Origin: Volutella citrinella
Taxonomy: Eukaryota; Ascomycota; Sordariomycetes; Hypocreales; Nectriaceae
Assembly: GCA_034401135.1 (NCBI GenBank)
Contig: JAWZSP010000005.1
Location: 2,418,001 to 2,482,000 of the forward strand
Length of the DNA: 64,000 nucleotides
Direction: 5' to 3'
Shown: positions 21,801 through 34,649 of the stretch, piece by piece
How the letters are laid out: every line of letters starts with the position of its first letter
Position numbering within the stretch: position 1 is the first letter of the stretch
Translations under genes and position numbers: made by a program
Notes under the pieces: generated by a model
Seen by the model: only the letters and a program-made list of their open reading frames with translations
Told to the model about the DNA's origin: nothing
The model's database searches: none

Positions 21801-23755
21801 CCATGGTATCAATGGAGGGGATCTGGCGATGGGTCAAGATGGTACCTGCAGCAGGTGGAGGGTAGAGACAGGGGTAGGTCGCGATGCTGTATACGGCGGT
21901 ACGTAACGTGCAGTGCAGTGATGGCAAAGGCGCCTCGCAGCGAGGCAGGCACGTGCTTGTGTGGGCAAGAGCGCCCGATAATTTACGCAAAGGACGGGTA
22001 CCGAGCCGAGTATGCGAGTTGCTTGACAACGCATCGCAGGACTTTTGGCACACGCAGGCCCAACTCATCTAGTAATGTATTAAGGCGGCACAGCGCCGAA
22101 TCTGGGCGGCAGAGGGCAAGGGTTCGAGGGGAGCCACGCAAAGCTATCATGGCATGGTAGCCCTAGCAGGCTAATAGTCACAGACGAACTTGGGACGAGA
22201 TGGATCTTCTGGCATCGGGAGCACATCACAGGTGCTCATTGGGCATGATTGGCCATGGCTTGTGCTGGGGTTTTGTGGATGCCAACATTGTGATGTGCAT
22301 CGTCCCGCCACTGGTGCCACAAGTTGGGAGAACCGTTGCGACGTAATTGAAGAAGGTTTCGCAATAGTAAGGCAGTCGGTCCTGGGGTGAAACGGTAAAG
22401 CTGACGATGGATGATTTGGTCCATTATTCGAGGGTACCGAAGAGACGCCATGACCGGCGTACTTTGACGTTTGGCGTGCATTATCAGACGGCGTTTTGGG
22501 CCAGCTTGATCACACAAACTACAATTGAGGTGGTCAGCAGCTGAACGCCTGTGGCTGACGTGAGCGAGACAGCTATGATGTGGCGCAACTCGCTGCGTAC
22601 TGCTGTTGCTGCTGGAAAAGAGCAAAGCAATCAATTAGCAGCTCTCCACGAAGAGTCGATGTCCCCCATTGCTTTCTGTTAGGCCTAAGATTCAATTCAA
22701 TGGGACGGGGCTTTTGAGACATACCGGGGTTGCAGTTGATCGCTGGCCTGAAACGAGCCAATGGCTTCTTGGAAATGGGGGCTGCTGTGGTAAGCGGGCG
22801 AGGTTGCCGGGGGCGCTGTCACGTTGTCGCCAGGGACGAGGTAGTGCCAAACGCAGCCCGCGGCCAAGTCAAGCTGACCAAGTGACCACGGCCCCCCTCG
22901 TGGCTGCACGTCATAGGGGGGCACGACGGCCAACACTGGGATCCATAATCCATTGCACCGAAATGCTCCACGGCAATGTTGATTGGAAGCGCCCTGGCCC
23001 AGAGCATTGGTGCCATGATACTAGACGCACAAGTGTCTCATCATCCAGACTCCACGAGGGTTCCATTTGGAAATGTTCAACTGCCAACCCAGCCACGGCA
23101 TTGGTTGATGGGGGGATTTCATGGCGGTTTTAGGCGGGTCGGGGCGGTATCACACGGGCATCCAGGAGGCGCCTAGTCTGCCCAGGTTACCCCTTATTCG
23201 AACAGCAGGGCCGACAGGGCCCTTCCCGCTAATTAATTCACGGATGAAAAATCCCAGGTGGCTGCTACCTGTGCTGCAGCTTGCCTGCATGCTGCAGTCC
23301 CCCTCACTCTTCACTAATAATACTTGATTCGAACTAATAATAATGAGCAGTACGGAGTGTGCCCAGGGCTAGCCAGTAAATGGCCTACTCGCCTATCGTA
23401 GTATTTGCCATCCCTTCCTTTTGGCTGTGTGCTCATCCGTACAGTAGGGTAATTAATTCTGTACAGTATCAGCTGCCTTATTGTTGGGAGGGTGAAAGCG
23501 CTTGCTGCCCCATCGCGAAATCCCTGGCCTTGCGTGTTCTGAGGCTAGCAACTGCAACTAGCAGCATGCACGACTGAAGTGCTACTAACTCAATTGATGG
23601 CACCAACGGCTTGTGGCAACATACATCCTGTACTTTACCTCAGGTGCCAGCCTCCAGGATCACAACTGATTGCAATGCAACTCCTCCAGACTCAGCATCA
23701 CTCATTAGGGATCCAAGAAATTTTGGGATCAAGACAGGTACCTTATCTTGGGCAC

Positions 23756-23776
23756 TACTACTACAGTATAGTAGTA
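23756..23776. repeat. Small inverted repeat, TAC/GTA type
   Basis: TACTACTA at 23756-23763 pairs with TAGTAGTA at 23769-23776 across a 5-nt loop. It belongs to a recurring class of TAC/GTA palindromes in the spacers of this window. Confidence 0.6.
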
Positions 23777-24173
23777 CTTAGTACCGCTGTTTTATGAGGT
23801 ACTAGACTGTGGTAGTCAGGTCGGCCGTGGGCCGTGGCACACCTGCCGGTTCCTCAGCCCATCACCGTGAATGTCAACTACCTGGAACAAACCCTGCCCC
23901 CTTCTGCTTTCCCCAGTAAAACCTGCAGCACTAGTGGGAGTCCATTGCAGCACTGTGAGCCATCTGGCGGTTCTCATCGCACCAGTGCTCCTGGCCATAT
24001 GTGACAATTAATTCATGTCCATTCCGGCCGGCCGGCTAGCCGCAACAACGATAAGGGGAAATGTCGACTGGCGTGGGCATTGGCTTTTTGGCCGCCGTTG
24101 CAGACCCCATCCGCCCCCCCTGATTGACGGGCGGCACGCTCGCTGTGTGCACTTTTCCAGTATTAATTCTCGC

Positions 24174-24189
24174 GGGGGGGGGGGGGGGG
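24174..24189 (+). repeat. G16 homopolymer
   Basis: Sixteen consecutive G residues, with a C7 run just upstream at 24114-24120. It lies about 720 bp before the RhoGAP start codon. It could be a sequencing-length uncertainty or a G-quadruplex-prone element. Confidence 0.85.
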
Positions 24190-24909
24190 TCTAAGGTACG
24201 GACTAGAACGTTGGAAACTCCCGTCATCTGCGGTGTCGTACCCCCCGCCCCTCACTCAGGGCCTTGGACCCGACTCTTCCCTCATTTGGGCCCCTCGGAC
24301 GCCAACCGTCGCCAAATTTCTTGCGACTCTCGACTGGCCTTCCCTGACCAAATTTCCCCTTCCATTTTCTCTTGCTCACTCTCGCTCGCTCACTGTCGTA
24401 CTTGGACCCTCAAGAGCCTCAAGGGGACCCCCTGCCCTTTCGCTTCCTTACCCTTACCCCTTCCTTCTCCAGTCACGGTCCCCTGCCGTGTCCCGTCCTC
24501 CTCTCTCGCGGCTCCTGCCCACGCCTCTGCCGCCCTGCGAACCCGTTCTGCTCAGCGAAGCACCCTCTCTCCGTCCACCGACACGACCACACAGCAGCGC
24601 CTTGCCTGCCGCAGTACTGCGCACCGCTCTCCTAATTCCATGCCGTGGCGCTTCACCCGGATCTTGTTCCCAGGCCTGTAACCTGTTGTAGCGGGGACGG
24701 CTCAGAGCCCACACCACCGCTTCTGTATCCACCGCAAGGCCGCTGGCCACTCCATTGCTCCCGTCTCTTAAGGTCTCTTGTTGTTATTATTACATTACTG
24801 CATGTAACCTTGCTCCGGCGGCTGTCGACGCCATCAGCCATATCGATAGCTACCTGGCCCGCCTTGTCGTCCATTGGCCGATGCGTCCCTGTGCGTGACG
24901 GTGCGGACC

Positions 24910-27900
24910 ATGTCGCAGCTTGCGCTTCAGAGCGCCCAGGCCTCTGCTTCCCTCTCCTCCACAACCACCTCGACCTCGGCCAGGACGCCTTCCACTGAAA
25001 CACCACTCCACGACCTCGACCTCGCTCGCTCTACCACTGAGCATCCCATTGTCGACAGCCCAACCGTCGGCCGTGTCTACCATAAACACTCCAGCCTTGC
25101 ACCGCTCGGCACGTTGTCGTCGCCGACTACCAGGTGAGCTCATGTTCATCATCCCCGAGTCCTTTCATCTCCACCTCCCACTTGCACTACCAGCATTCTT
25201 CGACACCAAGCGTCATTGTCAGCTTTCCTGCGCCACACACCCGCCCGTTGCACAATAGGTTGCGGACCCTTAGGCAACCGAACCGAACCTGACGGATGGG
25301 CTTGGTGGTGTGCGCGGGAAACGGCGACCTTGCGCGCTCCGCAGTCTGGCACCTGTTCGTTCCGGATATTTGGGGCAGCCTGTTGCCGAACACCCTTCTC
25401 CTTCGCACTAACAACCTGGCGCCTTTGTTGACTGACATTCTTGAAACGTAGGGCCCCACGACCGGTTGTCTCTAGCCCGTTATCTACCTATAACACTCAC
25501 GTGTACGACCCGACAAGCCCAAGTCCTCGATCTGATAGCTTTCCTACGCACCAACTGCCACTGTCCTCTGGCAAGGTCAACGACGAGCCCATAGCCAAGT
25601 CAAACTACGAACGCCCGAGGCAGACATCCTTCTACAGTGACTCTTCTGATTCAGGATCCCCAGAACCACCTACTCCAAGGTTAGCATACAGGCAGGCTCC
25701 CATTATTATAACAACCATGGCTAACGTACACTGCTTTGGCGCTACAGGCTTGGATTCTCAGATCATCCGAATGACGCTCGCTCAGTGTCTGAGCCTCTAA
25801 CAACGAAGCCTCTCCAAGGCTCGACACCTGCAACGCGCACCGCAATGGCTGGCTCTTTATCTACGGCGCAGAGCGGCGCGCCACCAAAAGGCCTTCCTAA
25901 GAGCCCGTCTCTCGGTTCTGCGCCTGCCACCTCTTCCAAATCGCAGAGAGCCAACGTCCCTGACGACGGGCGAAATGGCTCTCCGGATATCGCGAGCCTC
26001 ATAAAGAAAGCCGGGAGCCCCGAAGCAGTAATCCGCTTTCTCGTCAAGGAAAAGCAATCACAAGCACAGCAAAATGGCCAGCTGTGGCGATTAGTTGATA
26101 AGCAGCGAGCCATGATACTGGGCCTGAACAAAGATTTGGAGCAGGCGCTCAAGGACAAAGAGAAGTACCGAAAGAAGTTGAAGGAAGTCATGGCACTACC
26201 TGCTGTCTCCATGTCTGCGGGGCTCAAGGCCAGTGGGAAGTCGGCACCTCTGCCACCGGGAAGCGCGATATCAGGCGATCGCTCCAAAGACCTTATCGCA
26301 CCTGATTCACCGACCTTGGACTCGGACAGCCAGCGCGACTCTCCTGTCGACCTGACCAGTCCAATTACCCCACCAGCAGACCAACCAAGCTCTGTTGGCG
26401 AGGCAGTTAGTTCGTTGCAAGCCAAGTCACAAAGGCCAAGGAATCTTGGAAACGAGGAAGAAAGGCCATGGGAACGGGTGCACAAAGAGAAAGCCGACGA
26501 GCAGCTGAAAGATGCGCCGTTTGGCCTTTCGCTCCCCCCTTCTCGCAGTCTCCCCAGCGAACCGCCGAGAATGCCTCCTCCTAAGCCTCCAACCAGCCTC
26601 CCACCCACAGTCTCTGTGGTAGAGGCAACTCCAAAGCCCGACGAAGGACTTTCGCAATTTCCGGCGCCACCGCCGCGGAAACCTCCGCCTGCGCCGCTCC
26701 AACTGAGCCAGGACCGAAGACCGAACCTAGCTGAGCACTTGGAAGAGGAGGATACCGACTCAGATTATGATGACATCCTGGAGGTTAATGAAATTGTGCA
26801 CGACAGGCGCGGCCGACGACGAACACGAGAGGAGGATGACCGGATACGTGAAGTCATTGCTCTGAAAGAGGCGGCGGCTCGCAGTGCGTCAAAGAAGAGC
26901 AAGTCCAGCCAGCCTGCATCACCACGAGAGGAGACACAGTTCCACCCAGCAAATGCGGTACCGGCTCCCGGACCCGCGTCTTTGGCTGGAATGCTCAGTG
27001 CCCCGAAACCCAGGGAAATCCCAGCCCCATTGATGAGCCCTGGGCTGCCTCTTAGCCCTCGACCCACGAATATGAAGGGCCCAATCAGTTCGCCGCCTCT
27101 GTCCCCAAGAGGCATGGGATCTTTCAATGGGCCACAACTGGTTCCACGACCGCCTCGCCAACCCATCCCGCTCCCACCGAATACACCACTGGCTACTCCT
27201 GCCGCAGCGGTCGCCAATGACAGTCCAACGTCTCCCCCTCGCAAGAGCAGCTTAGGGCAGTCGTCCCTGCCTGGGGCTGCTGAGGAGCCTCTGAACCGGG
27301 CCAGCCCTGTGGAACGGACTCAAGTTTTCAAAGGATTGGTTACAGACGAATACCCCGATCTTCTGCTCCCACCCAATGCTCTGCCGTCCATTGAGATCAA
27401 GGTTGCTTCGTCACGAATGAAGCCTTCTCGCGCCAGCATGATGTCACTCACTCAGTTTGAAGAGGACCCGGTATTCACTCTCGCGGTGACATCTCGTGCA
27501 GAGAGTGGGGAGTTGTGGCGAGTTGAGAAGGACCTGGCCTCGCTTATGAAGCTGGATCAGCGACTGAGACAATTCGCTTCCTTTACAGCTAGGGTCCCTG
27601 AGCGGTCACTGTTCAATGGCCACGCCCCTGCGAAGTTGGACACTCGCCGAACAGCACTCGAGCAGTACACCGATGACCTACTGAACACCCCATTCGACAC
27701 CAAGACTGCTCTCGAGGTGTGCCGTTATTTGTCCACCAACGTTCTACCGCCGAATTCGGACGACGCAGGATCACTCGGTGATGGTGCCTCTGAGAGCAGC
27801 GGGAATCGAGCGACACCTGATGGTCGCCCGTTGCGGAGCGGATACTTGACGAAACGAGGAAAGAATTTCGGCGGATGGAAAGCGAGGTTCTTCGTGCTTG

Positions 27901-29747
27901 ACGGAGTACAGTTCAAGTATTATGAGACACCTGGTGGTGTGCATTTGGGGACCATCAAGCTCCAGAACGCCCAAATCATCAAAAAGTCCCAAACTCACGA
28001 TATGGGCTCTCCAACCCGTGGAGCACCCGAGGACCAGGATAACCAGTTCCGACATGCTTTCATCATTCTCGAGCCGAAAAAGAAGGACTCCAGTAGCCAT
28101 GTGAAGCACGTCCTATGCGCTGAAAGCGACAGAGAGAGAGACCGCTGGGTCGACGCACTTCTGCAATGGACCGACTTCCGTGATGCAGACGAACCCGAAG
28201 CAAATGTGAAGGCCCATGTAGGGCACGATCGCCAGGCTGGGTCTGTTTCGGAACGTCCCAGTGGCGGAAAAATCAAGAAGTCTGCCAACAAGCCCTACCA
28301 CCAGCAGTCAGACTCGGATACTCTCGTGGGGGTCAGATATGACGCGACACAGGCAGGGGACGCTCCTCAGTTCGTTGCCACGCGACCAAAGACTGCTGGC
28401 GGAGTTCCCGATCATAATGATCACGGGTTTGAGGGGCTGTCCTCCCAAGCGGCGAAGCTCATCTCTGGGCCCAAGGACCCTCAAATCATATCTGATTCTG
28501 CAGCTTGGGGTAACAAGCCAGGGCTGGTAATCCCGACCACGGAGGAGAAGAAGCAAAGAAAACGCAGCTTCTTTGGCTTTGGCCCCAAGACACGGTCATC
28601 GTCGGACGGCCAAGACTCAGTCTTCAGCGATGGCGGATCTAATGCGACGCCACCTCAAAACTCGTACCACGGGCCAGTGAGACAGGTTTTCGGTGTGCCG
28701 CTCGCCGAAGCGGTACGATACTGCTCCCCCACCGATGTCAATGTGCCGCTGCCGTCGGTGGTCTACCGTTGCATCCAATATCTCGATGAGAAGAACGCCC
28801 TGCTCGAGGAGGGAATTTTCCGACTGAGTGGCTCCAATGTGGTCATCAGGAAGCTGCGCGACAGATTCAATACGGAAGGTGATCTCAACCTTCTGACTGA
28901 CCAACAGTACTACGACATCCATGCCGTGGCTTCTCTGCTGAAGCTCTACCTGCGAGAATTGCCGACGAGCATTTTGACGAGAGATCTCCACATGGATTTC
29001 CTGGCGGCGACGACCGAGCTTCAAGACCACTCAGACAAGGTGGAAGCCCTCGGCCAACTTGTGCAGAAGCTTCCACAGGCCAACGCCACTCTTCTGAAGT
29101 ATTTGATTGGATTCCTCATCAAGATTATCAACAATGCGGACTTGAACAAGATGAATGTCCGTAACGTGGGCATCGTCTTCTCTCCTACCTTGAACATACC
29201 AGCTCCGGTCTTTGCCATGTTCTTGCAAAATTACGAGGGCATTTTTGGCATTGATCCCGAGGTGTACGAGCTGCCTTCGCCAATCTCGGAGCCGGATTTG
29301 CACAATCGATTCCCAGATGCGCCGCCGCGGTTTGAGCTACCGCCTCGTCCCTCCACTTCTGGCGGCGCGTCTGCTCACGCACCAGCTCGCATGGACTTTT
29401 CACGATCTACCCCTACTCCCCCGCTGGCTACCAGCAACCACGCCGCCCGAGGCTCACCCACGTCCGGATTTGGCAGCCGGCCGACATACGATCAAATGCA
29501 CAACAGACCGTCTAGTTCGTCGCAAAACGCGGCCTTCCGAGATGGAGGATATGGACACGCCGGCGCCGGATATGAGCGACCCCAACACTCAAACCACGAA
29601 GACAGCAGCAGCAGCAGCATCGGTGGCTATGAGCAAGGATACAGCTCAAACTCTAGGCGCCGCGAGAGTGCCATTTTCATGGGAGGCGTGATGGGACCCC
29701 AACACCACGGGTCTAGGAGCCGTCTTCGGGAGGAAACACGATTCTAA
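24910..29747 (+). CDS. PX-PH-RhoGAP protein (Bem3-like)
   Basis: Three exons: 24910-25133, 25452-25679 and 25748-29747; 4452 nt, 1483 residues. It should stimulate GTP hydrolysis by Rho-family GTPases (Cdc42 for yeast Bem3) at membranes. A Ser/Pro-rich N-terminal half includes a short coiled coil near residues 240-300. Then come a PX domain (about 726-817), a PH domain (about 848-960, SGYLTKRGKNFGGWKARFFV) and RhoGAP (about 1132-1320). The GAP arginine finger is in GIFRLSGSN near residue 1178, and the conserved LYLRELPTSILT and NVGIVFSPTL are present. The tail is low complexity with a Ser run. Introns are 318 and 68 nt; both split an Arg codon as AG|G. An in-frame upstream ATG at 24874 would add 12 residues. 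PX and PH suggest phosphoinositide recruitment. Confidence 0.95.
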
Positions 29748-30590
29748 ATTGTACATGGACCGACGCCGACCGCTCATTAATGTGTTTTCTGCATTCGCGA
29801 CATACCCATTCGTTTATCGGGAGCAATGATACCAACTTCTAGCGATTTCTATTCTAATGTACTCATCGGGGACCTGAGTTGATCAGCGGGAACGTCGAGG
29901 ATCTAAGAGCTTGCCTAATTCATATTTACAGGAGGAAGATGAAGGAAGAAGCGGCTGAGATGCCTTTTGCCATTCTCGCAACGAGTCACAGCAGCACCAG
30001 TGGGTGGCGCCTGCAGGCAAGCTCATTCTAAGACGTTGAGCCGCATTACAGACTTCAAGTGTGTACAAACAGTGGTTTTGGGACTGGTATAGCCGGGCTT
30101 CTTGTTTTATTTGCTTTCATGATGAGACTTCTTGGGTGACTACCTCTTGGTTACGACGCTGTTGGTGGTATATTGTGATGAGATGCTATGGTCTCTATAG
30201 CACGGCGTTTGTGAAAGATTGCACTGTGGCCTCCACTCGAGGCATGATTTGGATGAGAAACACGGGGTCTTACTACTAGTAGTAGCTTAATGCAACTGCG
30301 GACTCAATACGTCCGTGCCTAATTGCTTTTTGGGTAACATCGTCTCTGGGAATCAAGTGAAAAGTGAACAAGCATCGATCGTCGGCGTTTGACCACCCTT
30401 GTCGTCTTGGACCCTGCCGTCGGCGTTTAAATGGCCGACCGACGATTAGTCAGCACCCAAACCCGAATTTTGGTACCGCCTGCCATCGGAAACGTCGGGA
30501 ACTCGGCGCCAACTCTCTCCGTCCGTCACAAGTCATCCCAGCAACACATCAACTAGTGTCCAAGATCGGGCTTTCGAACGAGTCGCTCCG
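29748..30590. other. Spacer between RhoGAP and Zn2Cys6 genes
   Basis: Holds the RhoGAP 3' UTR and the promoter of the zinc-cluster gene. No gene is recognised. A perfect 14-nt palindrome lies at 30271-30284. Confidence 0.55.
30271..30284. repeat. Perfect 14-nt palindrome TACTACTAGTAGTA
   Basis: The sequence equals its own reverse complement. It lies about 300 bp upstream of the zinc-cluster start codon, within promoter distance. Confidence 0.8.
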
Positions 30591-33384
30591 ATGGAGTTGG
30601 ATCCTCGACTGCGACCAGCCAACAGCGGGCGAATATCGACGTCTGCTGGCAACCCTCATGATGCATCTCCCAAAGCATTGCCATCAGCACAGCTCTCAGC
30701 TCTTGGTAGCAGGCATCTCCAACCGTCTCCCCCGAGCGACGATGACGACGGCGCCGACCCTTCCGACACCCCGATGGGGCTTGGCATGACGCCGCAACAA
30801 CACGACGGAGACCCAGAAGGACATGATCCCAAACGGCCGCGGGCGTGCGAAGCCTGCCGTGGCCTCAAAGTGCGATGCGAGCCGGACCCCATCGACGACA
30901 CGCAGCCATGCAAGCGCTGCAAGAAGGCCGGTCGAAAATGCGTCGTGACGATGCCGACGCGCAAGCGCCAGAAGAAGACAGACAGCCGCGTGGCTGAGCT
31001 GGAAAAGAAGATTGACGCCCTCACGGCAAGTCTCCAGGCAAGGGCGGCGGTGCCACCGGCTGGAGGCGCCGGGCCTGGAACTGGTGCGACGAGCTCGCCC
31101 GTGGCTTCAGCGAGACAAATCGGGCCAGACACTCCCAACTCGATGGGCATGGCTTGGAGGCAGAGTACAGGGACACCTTGGGGAAACGCACCGTCGCCCC
31201 AGGGGCCGATGGGCATCCCACGACAGCAAGAGCGAGGCTTGGCTGGCCAGCAGCAATCGCAGCCCACGCCCCCGGAACGGTCGGCTTCGACGCCGACCAT
31301 GGCAGGACACAAGAGAAAACTATCCGAGCCGCGCGACGAAGCCGACCAGCGAACGCGCATCGATGGGCAGCCAACTGAGCCACTGTCTCTTGCAGCCTAC
31401 TCGCTGCAACAGGGCGATGTCGTGGAACGCGGCCTCATCACCATGGACCAGGCGGCTGACTTCTTCTCTCGTTACAATAACCACATGATTCTGCATCTAC
31501 CGGGCGTCGTCTTTCCGCCCAGCTACACTGTGTCGGAACTGCGACGGGAGAAGCCGTCTCTATTCCTGGCCATCATGGCAGCGGCCTCGTCCGAGTGTCC
31601 CTCAATTCAGAAGGGGCTGCAGAAGGAAATCACGTTCCATTTCGCCGAGCGGGTGATGCTCGCCGGCCAGAAGAGCGTGGAGCTAGTCCAGGCTCTGGTC
31701 GTCACTGTTATCTGGTACTGGCCGCCGGAACACTTTGAGGAGCTCAGGTTCTACCAACTCGTCCATCTGGCTGCCGTCATGGCTATCGACCTTGGGCTTG
31801 GCCAGCCCTTTCCAGCGCGCATGTCGCGGGGCATGACGGACCAGCTGCGACCTCAGCCTCCCAATGGGACCTATTGCCGCCGGCCTGAGCCTCCTGATCC
31901 GATGAGCATGGAGAACCGACGCACCTGGCTCACTTGCTACTTCCTCGCGTCCAACACGGCCATGGCTCTGCACCGACCGAACCTGATCCGGTGGAGCCCC
32001 TTTATGGAAGACTGTGTTCGTGTGCTGGAGACGTCGGCGGAAGCGGCGCCTCATGACCAGTACTTCTGCCACCTTGTGTGGACGCATCGAAAGGCAGAGG
32101 AAGTGGGCATTCACTTTACGGCCGAAGGGCCCTCGTCCGGTGTCGACTTGAATGCTACGAAGACACAGTATCTTCTGAGGGCCCTGGAGGCCGAGCTTGA
32201 TACGTATCAGAAGTCGGTGCCCGAGAACCTGCTCCTCCGTAAGTCTCGACAACTGCCCCCCTCTGATCGCCAAGCGAACTCAGGTGCAACATTGACTGAC
32301 ACGCTCATCGTTTTCCTGCCCTGCAGCTAGTCTGAAGATAAGCTTCAACGTATTAGACCTCTACTTGCACGAGATGGCCCTCCATGGTCGGGTGGGCCCT
32401 TCCATCCGCCCCCTTATCCAGGCCGACAGCCTACGCGATGGCTTCGTCCCAGAGAAGCTCTCGCCGGCGCACATTCGGGCCCTTGCGGCCTGTAAAGACG
32501 CCAGTACCGGCTTGCTCACGACTTTTCTGGAAATGGAGATTTTCAGCATCCGCTGCCTGCCCGTCTTCAACTACGTCCGCGTCGCCTATGCCCTCGTGAT
32601 GCTGATCAAGATTTATTTTTCCGCCGCCAACTCCGGTTCAGGGCTAAGCCGTGTCATCGACCTGGACGAGCTCCAGGTTCCCCAGCGGATCGACGCGCTC
32701 GTTTCCAAGTTCCGAGAGATTGCGACCGATGAGCGCTCGCGGCCGGCCAGCAAATTCGTCCTCGTGCTTATCATGCTGCGCACCTGGTTCATCAAACAGT
32801 CTTCCCCCGACGCCAAGGACGGCGGGCTGTCTTCCGGGGGCCCTCCGTCCGCTGCTCCGATTCCCGGCTCGGCGGGCGGCTCTGGCGGCCCGGGCCCCCA
32901 TCACCCGGCTCGAGGCCAAACGGCCAACACCCCGCTGCAACTCCTCTCAGAGGTAGCAACCGGATCCGGATCCCGCGCCAGCACTCCTTCTCAGGGCCCC
33001 GGCGCCTTCGCCTCCACCCGCTGGGGCGGCGGCTTGCGCCAGCCTCCGCCGCCCTTCTTCCATGACCCATGCCAGACGGGCCCGGCAGTCATGGACTCCT
33101 CCACAGGCGACATGGCAGCCACCCTGCCGCCTACCATCCCCCCGCTCATGGGCCACGCCCAACAAGCCCAAGGCGCGGGCGGCGACATGAACGTCCAGGG
33201 CTCATACGCGCCCGACATGAATTTCCCCGTCGAATCCGGGGCAGACTGGGCTGGCATGATGGGCATGGACATGCTCACCAACCCAGCCGAATACGACGAT
33301 GGCGTGCGCTTCTTCCTCAACGGGCCGTGGTTCAACGACATGCTGCAGAACATGCCCGACATGAGTAACGTCCTCAACATCTGA
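30591..33384 (+). CDS. Zn2Cys6 transcription factor
   Basis: Two exons: 30591-32238 and 32327-33384; 2706 nt, 901 residues. The zinc cluster has Cys at 86, 89, 96, 107, 110 and 117 (C-x2-C-x6-C-x10-C-x2-C-x6-C), in the context RACEACRGLKVRC and CKRCKKAGRKC. A basic linker (TRKRQKKTDSR) and a coiled coil (VAELEKKIDALTASLQ) follow, as in dimeric DNA binders. The middle region (about 270-680) has the helical middle-homology pattern, with NRRTWLTCYFLASNTAMALH. The C-terminus is rich in Gly, Pro, Met and acidic residues, like an activation region. The 88-nt intron ends CTGCAG; an earlier CAG near 32283 would lead to a stop. The cluster and linker resemble War1/Leu3-type regulators of ascomycetes, but the target pathway cannot be read from sequence. 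Confidence 0.93.
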
Positions 33385-34649
33385 GAGCACGCTATTGCTG
33401 CCGCTGCATGCGGGAGCACACCGCCATTGCCGACCAATCACCCCTGACACTCTTCGTCCTGCCCGCCTTTGGCTGTTGGCTGTATAATTCATCTTAAGAC
33501 ATGTATGATGTAGGTAATTAATCATTCCAGCGTGGGGCATCCGAGATCTGCGCACAGTTGCCTCAGACCGCGAAGGATTACCCCCACGCGGACCACACCG
33601 TCTTCTCAATTCCCTTCCTTTTCATTGTTTGCAAACTATCGGAGTGCTTCTGGACGGGTCAGAGGGTTGACCAACAGGTGCCAGCTTGTCGTTGCTTTTA
33701 CCACGTGGGTGGAGTTTGACCGACGAGTATGGAGGAACAGAGGGAGATGGAGGACGAGCCGTCTTGAATCAGCGTGGCCCATGGATCCACGTGTGGCATG
33801 CACAAGCTCTGGGTAAATGAGACGGGTCTGATTTCTTCCACAGTTGAGCATCCGCATCGTCGACGATGCCCAAACAATCTATTATTGACTAGGACCACAC
33901 GTTTTTGATAATGATACCACGACCATTTTCAACATCACACTACATAGCTGCTTCTTCGGTCCATTGCCACATTGCATAAAGATGAATCATGATTGGTTGC
34001 AAGAGTTGGTTCAATCTAGCTAAATGCCCACCGTCTCGCGCGGTGTGCGCGCTCACACGAACCCTTGCACGGCAACAATACGTCAATCCGGTTACAGTTT
34101 TGTCTGTCGCCAGTACTTTCCCAATCGGCCCTTGCGCAATTCGCCTTTGCCCCAGCTCGCCTTTGCCCCCCCTCGACCTTGCCACTGCGTACCTGACAAG
34201 GTCATCTTTACAATGCGCCAACAAACAAGAAAAGCCACGCGCGCCCGCAGTCAACGTCCAACCCAAAACTCCCATGGCTCGCTAGAAATCAATCTCATTT
34301 GCTATGTGCCCCCCGCATCTCTCAAGCTGCGTGGTGTTTTGTGGCAATAGCTCGTTTCTCGTAGTTTGTACATGTCCATCATCATCTGCCGTCCGAATAG
34401 ACCAAACCGGCAACGTCCGGCGCAGAGCTAGAAACCATATATGAAGCGAAGGTAGCCCTGTCTAGGGAGATGGGGGCCTCTGAAGAGAGGATTGATTCGC
34501 GAAGCGCGCTGTGTGCGCACCTCGGGTATCAAAATGGAGTAGGTGTAGTGTTATTGGAGGCCGGCAAGGTGCGGCACGAATCGTGTCGTCTTTATCGTCA
34601 TAATCGTGATATTAAGGATACGGCTTGCATCAAGCAAGTAGTCGATTGT
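33385..34649. other. Convergent spacer of 1.26 kb
   Basis: Holds the 3' regions of the zinc-cluster gene (+) and the Ser-rich gene (-). No gene, RNA or repeat is recognised. Confidence 0.5.

Larger units (their letters stand above)
18805..24909. other. Long gene-free spacer of 6.1 kb between divergent genes
   Basis: No frame in this stretch shows a recognisable domain, and those above 100 codons (for example 19076-19621 -, 21729-22160 +, 22669-23133 +, 24124-24681 +) lack splice-supported extensions. The last 700 bp are pyrimidine-rich on the plus strand, typical of a fungal core promoter and leader, and contain a G16 run at 24174-24189. I saw no transposon ends, tRNA or rRNA. It probably contains the upstream region of the RhoGAP gene and perhaps unannotated transcripts. 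Confidence 0.5.

Noticed and set aside
22100..22125. GGTTCGAG word resembling a tRNA B box
   Set aside because: No matching A box, anticodon stem or acceptor stem could be built around it.
22669..23133. 154-codon plus-strand frame in the first long spacer
   Set aside because: No recognisable domain and no coherent start context; typical of chance frames in GC-rich spacers.
24124..24681. 185-codon plus-strand frame before the RhoGAP gene
   Set aside because: It begins ahead of the G16 run and translates a pyrimidine-rich leader into Ser/Pro/Leu-rich sequence; read as promoter and 5' UTR.
25763..26608. 281-codon minus-strand frame
   Set aside because: Antisense to the Ser/Pro-rich half of the RhoGAP gene; composition-driven.
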